This document shows, piece after piece, positions 17,448 to 25,271 of a DNA stretch of 64,000 bases. Positions within the stretch are counted from its first letter, which is position 1, and every line of letters starts with the position of its first letter. A model generated the notes under the pieces. The model was not told where the DNA came from. It did not search any database and saw only the letters and a list, made by a program, of their open reading frames with translations. Location of the stretch: assembly GCF_005795905.1 (NCBI RefSeq), contig NZ_VAWE01000001.1, forward strand, positions 7,188,501 to 7,252,500, in the 5' to 3' direction. Both the position numbers and the translations under genes were made by a program. Source of the DNA: Streptomyces marianii (lineage in GTDB: Bacteria > Actinomycetota > Actinomycetes > Streptomycetales > Streptomycetaceae).

Positions 17448-18148
17448 GAACGCAGTATCGCTCGTCCGGGTGACGATCCGGCGACGACCGTGCTACCTCC
17501 ACCGTTGGACGGGATGGCGAACACACGCAGGAACAGTTGCGCCAGCGGGCCGATGGACAGGGCGTAGAGGACCGTGCCCGCGCCCACCGTGCCGCCGAGG
17601 AGGTACCCGGTCCCCACGACCGCGACCTCGATCGCCGTCCGGACCAGCCGGATCGAACGTCCCGTCAGCCGGTGCAGCCCGGTCATCAGCCCGTCGCGCG
17701 GACCGGGGTCGAAGCGGGCGGAGATGTAGAGGCCGGTGGCGGCGCCGTTGAGGACGATCCCGGCCGCCATCACCGCGATCTGCACGGCCTGGCCGTGGAC
17801 GTCCGGTACGACGGCGAGGGTGCCGTCCATGGCGATGCCGATGACGAAGACGTTGGAGACGGTTCCGAGTCCGGGCCTCTGGCGGATCGGTATCCACAGC
17901 AGCAGGACGACAGCGCCGACGATGATCGAGACGACGCCGATGGTGAGCCCCGTCCGCTCGGCCAGGCCCTGGTGCAGCACACCCCAGGGTTCGAGGCCGA
18001 GACCCCCGCGGATCAGGAGCGCGGAGCTCGCGCCGTAGAGCGCCAGGCCGAAGTAGAGCTGCATCAGTCTGCGGGGCAGATGCCTGCCCCGCAGACCGGA
18101 TGTGATGGACAACGTTCTGCCCCCGGTGGTGGAAGTGGACTGATGCAT
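17444..18148 (-). CDS. YczE/YitT-type membrane protein
   Basis: A 234-residue integral membrane protein of the YczE (COG2364) family, with about five hydrophobic helices (LYFGLALYGASSALLIRGGLG, TIGVVSIIVGAVVLLLW and others) and the motif GPRDGLMTGLHRLTGRSIRLVRTAIEV. Its function is unsettled. YczE genes typically lie next to MocR-type regulators, as here with the divergent gene at 18213. ATG 18148 is chosen; a TTG ten codons upstream is open. No good ribosome site is visible for either. It is coupled to the GDPD gene downstream. Confidence 0.85.
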   Translation of the reverse strand: MHQSTSTTGGRTLSITSGLRGRHLPRRLMQLYFGLALYGASSALLIRGGLGLEPWGVLHQGLAERTGLTIGVVSIIVGAVVLLLWIPIRQRPGLGTVSNVFVIGIAMDGTLAVVPDVHGQAVQIAVMAAGIVLNGAATGLYISARFDPGPRDGLMTGLHRLTGRSIRLVRTAIEVAVVGTGYLLGGTVGAGTVLYALSIGPLAQLFLRVFAIPSNGGGSTVVAGSSPGRAILRS

Positions 18149-18227
18149 GACACTCTGTGGCGGGGATGCGGAGGTCAACCATGGCCAATCCGAGGAAGGT
18201 GGACTGACTGCGATGGCTCAGTGGACT
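18135..18227. promoter_or_regulatory. three direct GTGGACT repeats in the yczE/mocR intergenic region
   Basis: GTGGACT occurs at 18135-18141, 18199-18205 and 18221-18227, all in one orientation. The first two are embedded in a longer match (GGAAG, optional G, TGGACTGA). Spacings of 64 and 22 bases keep the sites on about the same helix face. MocR regulators such as GabR and PdxR are known to bind direct repeats. The first and third copies fall in the ends of the coding regions. Confidence 0.35.
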
Positions 18228-19712
18228 TCGGCCGTGGGGGCGCCCGCGCTGGCCCGGCAACTGCAGGCACAGCAGCCGCGCCCGGCGGGCCCGGGCACCC
18301 GCAGACCGCCCGCGTACCGTGCCCTCGCGGACGGCATCCGGCTGCTCGTCCTGGAGGGCCGGGTCCCCGTCGCCGCCCGGCTGCCCGCCGAGCGTGAACT
18401 CGCACTGGCCCTGGCCGTCAGCCGTACCACCGTGGCGGCCGCCTACGAGGCCCTGCGGAACGAGGGCTTCCTGGAGTCCCGCAGGGGGGCCGGCAGCTGG
18501 ACGGCCGTACCCGCCGGCAACCCGCTGCCTGCGCGGGGGCTCGAACCGCTGCCCCCGGAGTCCCTCGGCTCGATGATCGACCTCGGCTGCGCGGCGCTGC
18601 CCGCCCCCGAGCCCTGGCTGACCCGGAGCATCCAGGGCGCGCTGGAGGAACTGCCGCCGTACGCGCACACCCACGGCGACTACCCCGCCGGTCTGCCCGC
18701 GCTGCGCCGGACGCTCGCCGACCGGTACACCGAGCGCGGCATCCCGACCATGCCCGAACAGATCATGGTGACCACCGGCGCCATGGGCGCGATCGACGCG
18801 ATCTGCCACCTCTTCGCGGGACGGGGCGAGCGGATCGCCGTCGAGTCGCCGTCGTACGCCAACATCCTCCAGCTGATGCGCGAGGCGGGCGCCCGGTTGG
18901 TGCCGGTCGCGATGGCCGAGGGGCTCAAGGGGTGGGACCTGCCCCGCTGGCGGCAGGTCCTGCGCGACGCCGCACCCCGGCTCGCCTACGTCGTCGCCGA
19001 CTTCCACAACCCCACCGGGGCCCTCGCGGACGAGGACCAGCGGCGGCAGCTCGTCGACGCCGCCCGGTCCGCCGGCACGGTGCTCGTCGTCGACGAGACG
19101 ATGGCCGAACTCCGCCTCGACGACGAAACCGCGATGCCCCGGCCCGTCTGCGCCTTCGACCCGGCGGGCTCGACCGTCCTGACGGTCGGCTCGGCGAGCA
19201 AGGCCTTCTGGGCGGGTATGCGGATCGGCTGGGTACGGGCCGCCCCGGACGTGATCCGCTCCCTGGTCGCCGCGCGTGCCTACGCCGACCTGGGCACCCC
19301 GGTCCTGGAGCAGCTCGGAGTCAACTGGCTGATGGGCACCGGCGGCTGGAACGAGGCGGTGGCCCTGCGCCGTGAGCAGGCCCGCCGGAACCGGGACGAG
19401 ATGGTGACGGCGCTCCACCGGGAACTGCCGGACTGGGAGTTCGAGGTTCCGCACGGCGGACTGACGCTGTGGGTACGCGCGGGCGGTCTGTCCGGATCCC
19501 GTCTGGCGGAGGTCGGCGAACGGGTGGGCGTGCGGGTCCCCTCCGGGCCGCGGTTCGGTGTGGACGGTGCGTTCGAGGGGTACGTCCGGCTGCCGTTCAC
19601 CGTCGGCGGACCCGTCGCCGAGGAGGCCGCGGCCCGGCTGGCGGCGGCGGCCCGGCTGGTGCGGACGGGCGTGACCACGGGCACGGAGGCGCCGAGGACG
19701 TTCGTGGCGTAG
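18213..19712 (+). CDS. MocR-type GntR regulator with aminotransferase-like domain (YczR-like)
   Basis: A 499-residue PLP-dependent transcription regulator. The N-terminal GntR winged helix (about 30-100) contains YRALADGIRLLVLEGRV and ERELALALAVSRTTVAAAYEAL. After a linker comes a class-I aminotransferase-like domain (about 130-490). Its PLP-binding lysine is Lys330 in VGSASKAFWAGMRIGW, and YVVADFHNPTGAL is also present. ATG 18213 is preferred, with GGAAGG upstream; an in-frame ATG 22 codons earlier (18147) would overlap yczE. Divergence from yczE is the known YczR-YczE arrangement, so the likely target is the yczE-GDPD operon. Confidence 0.9.
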   Translation: MAQWTSAVGAPALARQLQAQQPRPAGPGTRRPPAYRALADGIRLLVLEGRVPVAARLPAERELALALAVSRTTVAAAYEALRNEGFLESRRGAGSWTAVPAGNPLPARGLEPLPPESLGSMIDLGCAALPAPEPWLTRSIQGALEELPPYAHTHGDYPAGLPALRRTLADRYTERGIPTMPEQIMVTTGAMGAIDAICHLFAGRGERIAVESPSYANILQLMREAGARLVPVAMAEGLKGWDLPRWRQVLRDAAPRLAYVVADFHNPTGALADEDQRRQLVDAARSAGTVLVVDETMAELRLDDETAMPRPVCAFDPAGSTVLTVGSASKAFWAGMRIGWVRAAPDVIRSLVAARAYADLGTPVLEQLGVNWLMGTGGWNEAVALRREQARRNRDEMVTALHRELPDWEFEVPHGGLTLWVRAGGLSGSRLAEVGERVGVRVPSGPRFGVDGAFEGYVRLPFTVGGPVAEEAAARLAAAARLVRTGVTTGTEAPRTFVA

Positions 19713-19913
19713 GGGTGCTCGCTGCGTCCGGGCGGCCGCGGTGCGGCAGGTGGGCCCGACGGCCCGGGACCCGCGCGGCGGCGTGACGGCGTCGGCCCGG
19801 GAGCGGCCTCCTCGGCGACGGCGGGTCGGCCGGGTGCGAGGGGTGCGCCCGGCCGCGGCGTGGGCCGATGGGCCGGGGCGAACGGGTGGGCCCGGTCCGG
19901 CCGCCGCGTTCCT

Positions 19914-21620
19914 TCAGCCCTCCGCGGGTACCGGCGCCGAGGAGGCTCGTACGGGCGCGCTCGCCACCGGTTCCGGGACGGGCCCGGTGTGCGGTTCCCC
20001 TGCCGGACCGGCCGGGAGCTCCTCGTGCGGCCCGGCGGGTGTCCCGCCGGCACCTGCCGGCTCGGTCTCCCGCTCCGTGCCCCGCCCGTCCCCGGGCGTT
20101 TCCGCCGCCCCGGTGGCCTGCCTCTCCGGGAGCAGACGCAGCACAGCCTGCCGGTGCTCCTCGCTCGCCACCTCGTCGAACGGGTCGGGCGTCGCGGGCA
20201 CCTGGAGCCTGAGCACCGCTCCCGTTCCCATCCGGGCGTAACCCCGGCCGGGCGGCACGTCGGAGGTGGGGGTCGTGTGCGGGGGAGCGCCGAGCACGCT
20301 CTTCACCTGCTCCGGCGTGGCCGGGCCGAGCACGAGCCGGGCACGTGTGTGCGTGCGTACCGTCTCGTTCAGGAACTCGAGGCTGTCGAACTGGTCGGCG
20401 ACCACCACGGTCACGTGCGCGGCCCGGCCGTGCCTGAGGGGGACCTGCAGGAGCTGCTGAGGGTCGGGTCTGCCGTCCGCTGCCGCCAGATGACTGAAGA
20501 CACTGGGCCTGTCCACCAGGATGCACAGCGGGCGCCGGGCGTCCTCGGGAGCGGGGTGACCCGCCTGCCGTGCCCGGTTGGCGGCGATGAGCCGGCGCTC
20601 CGTCTCATGGGCCGCCCACTCCAGACCGGCCAGCGCCCCGGCCAGCCCGCATTCGACGGCGAGCACGCCGTCGCGGCCGGTCAGACAGGCGTACTCGCCG
20701 GTGCCGCTGCCCTCGACGACGAGGACGTCCCCGTGCGGCAGCGCCTGCAGGGCGAGGGAGCGCAGCAGGGAGGTCGTGCCGCTGCCGGGGTGGCCGACGG
20801 CCAGCAGATGCGGTTCGGTCGAGCGCGGTCCGGTGCGCCACACCACGGGCGGCGCGTCCCTCGTCGCGTCGCCGTCGAGGACGGGCACGGTCCGCTGGAC
20901 GGCGTCCGGGTCGGTGAAGCCGAGGACCAGTTCGCCGGGAGCGGTCACGAAGCGCTGGGCGGCGATGGTGGTCGGGAGCGGGGGCAGGACGCTCATCAGC
21001 AGCCGGTTGGCCTCCTCGTCCCAGGTGAACAGGTACTCGCGGCCGCGGCCCGACTTGGCGTGGAGCAACTGCTCGATCCGGGCGCGGGCCTCGGGCTCGC
21101 CGTCGGGGAAGTACGCCGGGTACGCCACCCGCAGCCGGGTGAGCCGGCCGTCCCCGTCGAACTCGTGGTCGCTGAACGCCTTCGCCCACTCCCCGCCGTG
21201 GGCGAACAGCGGACTCGGATCCTCCGGGACGGAGAAGTACGGCACGAGCGCGTCGTGGAGCGCCTGGAGCCGCGCGACCTGGGACTCGTCGGGGCCGGTG
21301 CGCACCGGCGTGCGCACCCGCCCCTTCCAGGCCGCCACACCCATCAGGCCGATCAGCCCGAGCAGCGGTCCGTACGGGAGGAGGGCGACGGCCAGGACGC
21401 AGACCGCCGCCAGGAACAGCGCGGGGCCACGCCGATCCTTGGGCGTGTCGGCCCACCTGCGCAGTCCGGCGGCGGCCAGCAGTCGTAGCCCGCGGCTGAT
21501 CGTGATGAGCGGATGGAGGACGTCGGTGGCGTTGTCGGCGGCCGTCCGCGCCAGCTCACGGCTGCGAGCGATCCGGTCGTTGGCGCTGATCGGAATGCGG
21601 GGGAGTGGTCGCCGGGCCAC
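19914..21620 (-). CDS. FtsK/SpoIIIE-like membrane ATPase-like protein with degenerate P-loop
   Basis: A 568-residue protein starting at GTG 21620, with AGGAGA upstream. Two hydrophobic helices (about 50-90: ALFLAAVCVLAVALL, LLGLIGLMGVAAW) anchor it. The C-terminal P-loop-like domain (about 265-510) resembles plasmid-transfer FtsK/TraB-type proteins: GHPGSGTTSLLRSLALQ stands where Walker A should be, with Thr282 replacing the invariant Lys. Walker B is kept (CILVDRPSVF, Asp370). A Pro/Glu/Thr-rich tail ends it. It is coupled to the 64-residue membrane protein just upstream. The role is unknown; a chromosomal relative of actinomycete conjugation/spread genes is the best guess. Confidence 0.75.
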   Translation of the reverse strand: MARRPLPRIPISANDRIARSRELARTAADNATDVLHPLITISRGLRLLAAAGLRRWADTPKDRRGPALFLAAVCVLAVALLPYGPLLGLIGLMGVAAWKGRVRTPVRTGPDESQVARLQALHDALVPYFSVPEDPSPLFAHGGEWAKAFSDHEFDGDGRLTRLRVAYPAYFPDGEPEARARIEQLLHAKSGRGREYLFTWDEEANRLLMSVLPPLPTTIAAQRFVTAPGELVLGFTDPDAVQRTVPVLDGDATRDAPPVVWRTGPRSTEPHLLAVGHPGSGTTSLLRSLALQALPHGDVLVVEGSGTGEYACLTGRDGVLAVECGLAGALAGLEWAAHETERRLIAANRARQAGHPAPEDARRPLCILVDRPSVFSHLAAADGRPDPQQLLQVPLRHGRAAHVTVVVADQFDSLEFLNETVRTHTRARLVLGPATPEQVKSVLGAPPHTTPTSDVPPGRGYARMGTGAVLRLQVPATPDPFDEVASEEHRQAVLRLLPERQATGAAETPGDGRGTERETEPAGAGGTPAGPHEELPAGPAGEPHTGPVPEPVASAPVRASSAPVPAEG

Positions 21621-21667
21621 GTGGTTCTCCTGCTCCTCAGAAGTGTGGGAGGGGTGGTGCGGGGACG

Positions 21668-21862
21668 TCAGAACTTGATCCCGCCCAGGAGGCTGGCCAG
21701 GCTCGCGCCTCCTGCGGTGATGCTCGGGGCGATGGCCGTGCCCGCGAGGTAGAAGCCGAAGAGTGCGCAGACCAGCGCGTGCGACGCCTTCAGCCCGTCC
21801 TTCTTGAAGAACAGGAAGACGATGATGCCCAGCAGCACGACGCCTGAGATGGACAGAATCAT
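21668..21862 (-). CDS. 64-residue two-span membrane protein (Spd-like partner)
   Basis: A small, very hydrophobic protein starting at ATG 21862 with a strong AGGAGA site. The first helix is ISGVVLLGIIVFLFF. After a short KKDG loop, the second helix is ALVCALFGFYLAGTAIAP, followed by a Gly/Ala/Ser-rich C-terminus. It resembles small membrane proteins found beside transfer/spread genes in Streptomyces. It is first in a two-gene operon with the FtsK-like gene (47 bases apart), so it may be a membrane partner of that protein. Confidence 0.7.
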   Translation of the reverse strand: MILSISGVVLLGIIVFLFFKKDGLKASHALVCALFGFYLAGTAIAPSITAGGASLASLLGGIKF

Positions 21863-21947
21863 GAGCGGTTCTCCTGGTTGAGGGGACAGTCACCATGAGT
21901 CCTTCCATCCTCACAGAAGGTATCTATACGACAAAAGGTGCATTCGG

Positions 21948-21968
21948 GTGAAAGTTCGCTACTTTCAC
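21948..21968. promoter_or_regulatory. perfect 8-bp-arm palindrome upstream of the FtsK-like operon
   Basis: GTGAAAGT, five bases, ACTTTCAC. A -10-like TATAGAT (minus strand, near 21920-21928) lies closer to the gene, so the palindrome covers its -35 region, a typical repressor site. The rest of the 358-base gap (21863-22220) shows no gene; two GATCTTCGC copies lie near 22008 and 22032. Confidence 0.5.
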
Positions 21969-22220
21969 TGGATCGGCGGATGACGGATCGTTGCCGAACG
22001 GGTGTTGATCTTCGCGGAGCCACTTCGGGTGATCTTCGCCGTGTGTCGCGGGGTCTTCCTCTCGGGTACTCGGAGTGATGCCCTCCGTGGGGGCGAAGTA
22101 CCCTGTCGGTTCGCTCGTGCGGCGCCGCCCCGCCCTACGAAGCGGCAGGTCAAGCCCCTATCGGGGGTCCGGGACGCACCGGGCGCCCCGTCGTCAGCGC
22201 AGTGAAAGGCGGTCCTTCGG

Positions 22221-22613
22221 ATGAGTGAAGCCCCGGATCCCGAGGTGGTCGAGCTGGCCTCCAGGATCTTCGACCTGGCACGCCAGGGAGACGCCGAGGC
22301 ACTCGCCGCCTACGTGGACGCAGGCGTCCCGGCGAACCTCACCAACGACAAGGGCGACTCGCTCGTCATGCTCGCCGCCTACCACGGCCACGCCGGTGCG
22401 GTGACCGTGCTCCTGGCACGAGGTGCCGACGCGGACCGCGCCAACGACCGCGGCCAGACGCCTCTCGCGGGCGCCGTCTTCAAGGGCGAGGACGAGGTGA
22501 TCCGCGCCTTGCTGGCCGGCGGCGCCGACCCGGAGGCGGGAACTCCGTCCGCGGTGGATACTGCGCGGATGTTTGGGAAGACAGACCTCCTGAAACTGTT
22601 CGGCGCCCGGTGA
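22221..22613 (+). CDS. ankyrin-repeat protein
   Basis: A 130-residue cytosolic protein made of about three ankyrin repeats: DAEALAAYVDAGVPANLTNDKGDSLVMLAAYHGHAG, then AVTVLLARGADADRANDRGQTPLAGAVFKGEDE, then VIRALLAGGADPEAGTPSAVDTARMFGK. These repeats bind proteins; no partner can be inferred. ATG 22221 has a weak site (AAAGG). It stands between the divergent FtsK-like operon and the HEAT-repeat gene. Confidence 0.88.
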   Translation: MSEAPDPEVVELASRIFDLARQGDAEALAAYVDAGVPANLTNDKGDSLVMLAAYHGHAGAVTVLLARGADADRANDRGQTPLAGAVFKGEDEVIRALLAGGADPEAGTPSAVDTARMFGKTDLLKLFGAR

Positions 22614-22682
22614 ACGGGAGTTGAACGCCAAGCGGAACAGCCGCCCTAAATGTGGTCGCGGCGACGAAATGGCTGGGTCATC

Positions 22683-22784
22683 ATGACGTCGGGCCCGCAG
22701 GGGGCCACCGACGAGAGGCAGAGGAAGATGGTTTGCACCAAGCGGAAGACGACGGGCAGCCGATCATGTTGCCGCGCGGCCTAG
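22683..22784 (+). CDS. possible small basic peptide upstream of the HEAT-repeat gene
   Basis: ATG 22683 opens a 33-codon frame ending at TAG 22782-22784. An internal ATG at 22728 has a far better ribosome site (AGAGGAAG) and would encode MVCTKRKTTGSRSCCRAA, 18 residues with three Cys and five Arg/Lys. It ends 48 bases before the HEAT gene. It may be a leader peptide or chance; codon evidence is too short to decide. Confidence 0.3.
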   Translation: MTSGPQGATDERQRKMVCTKRKTTGSRSCCRAA

Positions 22785-22832
22785 GCGAACACACCCCCGG
22801 TCGCGTCGACAGCTTGATGTGAGGCACTTTCC

Positions 22833-24251
22833 ATGTTCGAACCAGTCATAGCGCCGAGCGGCACCTTGCTCGGCCTGCTGCAGAGGGGCCGCGGCGACGG
22901 CACGCTGCACGCGCTCGCCGCGCCGCGCGCCGAAGCCCTCGAGGCCCTCAACCACTGCGTGCTCCACGACCCCCGCCACGACTGGCAGGTGGAGAACCGC
23001 TCCCTCTACTACGCCCGCCTCCACCTGGACCTGGGCGGCGGTCTCGACGAGATCGAGGCCCACCTCTTCGCTGCCGAGGACCACCTCGACACCGACGACT
23101 CCCGGACCGGGCTCGCGCTCTCCGTGCTGGGTCACCTGGCCTCCTACGGACGCGACGACGCGCTGGTGCTGCTGCGCAGGTACGCGGCGACCGGTGCCAA
23201 CTGGGCCTGGGCCCTCGACGAGCTCGCCCTTCGCGACGACGACTCCGGGCTCCGCTCACTCGCGGGAGCCGTGCTCGGCCGTTTCCCGGCCACCCCGGAG
23301 GGCGACGCCGAGCTGGCCGCCGCCATGCGCGACGCCTTCGAGCCGAGGCCGTGGCGGCTCTGGGCCGAGGACCGCCGGGAGGCGGTCGGCGCCCGGGTGC
23401 GCGCCGCCCGGGAACGCGGGTCCTTCGACCGCTGGCAGCGCCAGATGCGGCCCACGGGGCCACGCCCCGGCTGGAGCGTCGAGTCGGTCCTCGACTGGGC
23501 CCAGCAGGGCCTGGAGCGCGGCGGCGCCCTGCATGTGCCCGCGGCGCGCTGCCTCGGCGCCGTCGCCGGCCCCGAGGACCGGCCGCTGATCGCCGAGGCC
23601 GCGCGCGGCGGGCCCGACGGTGCACGCTGCGCCGCCCTGCACTACCTGGCGGAGGCGCGAGATCCCGCCGTCCTCGATCTCATCGAGGCCGCGGTCGCCG
23701 ACCCTTCCCGTACCGTCGCCGACGCCGCCGTCGCCGCGTTCGAGCGGATGTGCGGCGAAGCCGCCGTCGACCGGGCGCGTGGCTGGATCCACCGCCCCGA
23801 CGCGCTCGGCGCCTCTGCCGCGGGCGTCCTCGCCTGTCGTGGCGGCGCCCAGGACAGCGAGCTCGTGCTCGGCGCGCTCCGCGAGACCGTCCGCGCCGAT
23901 GGACCCGACGCCCCTCCGCTGTGGGCCCTCGTCGACGGCACCGGCCGGCTGGGCATCGGTTGCGCCGCACCCGTGCTGCGCCACGTCTACCGCGAGACCG
24001 CCTCCTCCCAGTTGCGCGGCCGCACGGCCCGTGCCCTGGCCGCCACCGACCCCTCCTTCGCGACCGGCTTCGCCGTCGAGTGCCTGTGGGACTGCGAGGA
24101 AACCACGAGGGAGGTCGCCGCACTGCACGCCGAGACCGGTGACGCACGCGTCGCCGAGCGTCTCCGCCGGCTCGCCGCCGATCCGGCGGAGGAGGCCGAG
24201 GTGCAGACGGCCGTCCGCAGCCGTATCGCGCGGGAGGCTCCTCCGCGCTGA
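22833..24251 (+). CDS. HEAT-repeat protein
   Basis: A 472-residue soluble protein of repeated helical pairs. Recognisable units include ARCLGAVAGPEDRPLIAEAARGG, ALHYLAEARDPAVLDLIEAAVAD, TVADAAVAAFERMCGEAA and RTARALAATDPSFATGFAVECL, matching HEAT/PBS-lyase-type repeats over about residues 90-460. No catalytic motif is visible, so it is probably a scaffold or protein-binding module. ATG 22833 follows TGTGAGG. Immediately downstream lies the 154-bp minisatellite. Confidence 0.85.
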   Translation: MFEPVIAPSGTLLGLLQRGRGDGTLHALAAPRAEALEALNHCVLHDPRHDWQVENRSLYYARLHLDLGGGLDEIEAHLFAAEDHLDTDDSRTGLALSVLGHLASYGRDDALVLLRRYAATGANWAWALDELALRDDDSGLRSLAGAVLGRFPATPEGDAELAAAMRDAFEPRPWRLWAEDRREAVGARVRAARERGSFDRWQRQMRPTGPRPGWSVESVLDWAQQGLERGGALHVPAARCLGAVAGPEDRPLIAEAARGGPDGARCAALHYLAEARDPAVLDLIEAAVADPSRTVADAAVAAFERMCGEAAVDRARGWIHRPDALGASAAGVLACRGGAQDSELVLGALRETVRADGPDAPPLWALVDGTGRLGIGCAAPVLRHVYRETASSQLRGRTARALAATDPSFATGFAVECLWDCEETTREVAALHAETGDARVAERLRRLAADPAEEAEVQTAVRSRIAREAPPR

Positions 24252-24281
24252 CCTGACGCGTCGGGGTGCCCGCTGTCCGGC

Positions 24282-25015
24282 GCACCGCGGACGCGTGGAG
24301 CGGGGCACCGACGAACCGGTCCGGTCCGGTCCGGGGCGCCAATCGTGCGGTGCGATGACGGGCAGCGGGCGAGCCCGGCGAGGGCAGGGCCGGGCCGGGC
24401 GGTCGAAACAGATTGGGGTGCCCGCGAGTCGTGGGCACCCGCGGACGCGTGGAGCGGAGCACCGGCGAACCGGTCCGGTCCGGTCCGGTCCGGGGCGCCA
24501 TCGTGCGGTGCGGTGACGGGCAGCGGGCGAGTCCGGCGAGGGCAGGGCCGGGCCGGGCCGGGCGGTCGAAACAGATTGGGGTGCCCGCGAGTCGTGGGCA
24601 CCCGCGGACGCGTGGAGCGGGGCACCGACGAACCGGTCCGGGGGCGGGGCCGCCATCGTGCGGTGCGGTGACGGGCAGCGGGCGAGCCCGGCGAGGGTAG
24701 GGCCGGGCCGGGCGGGCGGTCGAAACGGGCTGGGGTGCCGGCGAGTCGTGGGCACCCGCGGACGCGTGGAGCGGGGCACCGGCGAACCGGTCCGGGGGCG
24801 GGGCCGCCATCGTGCGGTGCGGTGACGGGCAGCGGGCGAGCCCGGCGAGGGTAGGGCCGGGCCGGGCGGGCGGTCGAAACGGGCTGGGGTGCCGGCGAGT
24901 CGTGGGCACCCGCGGACGCGTGGAGCGGAGCACCGGCGAACCGGTCCGGGGGCGGGGCCGCCACTCTGCGGCCCGGCCCGGCCCGGCCCGGCGGTCGACG
25001 GGCCGGGGTGGCGGA
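24282..25015. repeat. minisatellite, 154-bp unit, about 4.7 copies
   Basis: Copies begin with a C(C)GCGGACGCGTGGAGCGG motif at about 24282, 24436, 24599, 24753 and 24907, with periods 154, 163, 154, 154; the last copy is partial and degrades near 25015. Length variation comes from runs of GGTCC (up to four) and GGGCC. The unit is not a multiple of three, so the long leftward frames crossing it are not coding. It fills most of the 1020-base gap between the HEAT gene and the first glycosyltransferase. Confidence 0.9.
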
Positions 25016-25271
25016 ACGGCCCCGCCGGCGGCTCGGCGGGCGGTTCGGGCTCCCGGGTCCCTCGGCTCCTCGGCGACGCACGCCTCCCGCCGCCGCCGAG
25101 GAGGCGGACGGCCGAAAGCACAGCGGGGCCATGGCTGAAACGGGTATGCCGGGGCGACGCGGGGCAGGTCAGGTGGCCACACGCCGGGCGGAGGCAAACG
25201 CTCATGGGACGTTCGACGCGCGGAAAGATCCACGTTGGCCGCGCCACCCCCGGCGGGACGAGAACACGAGT

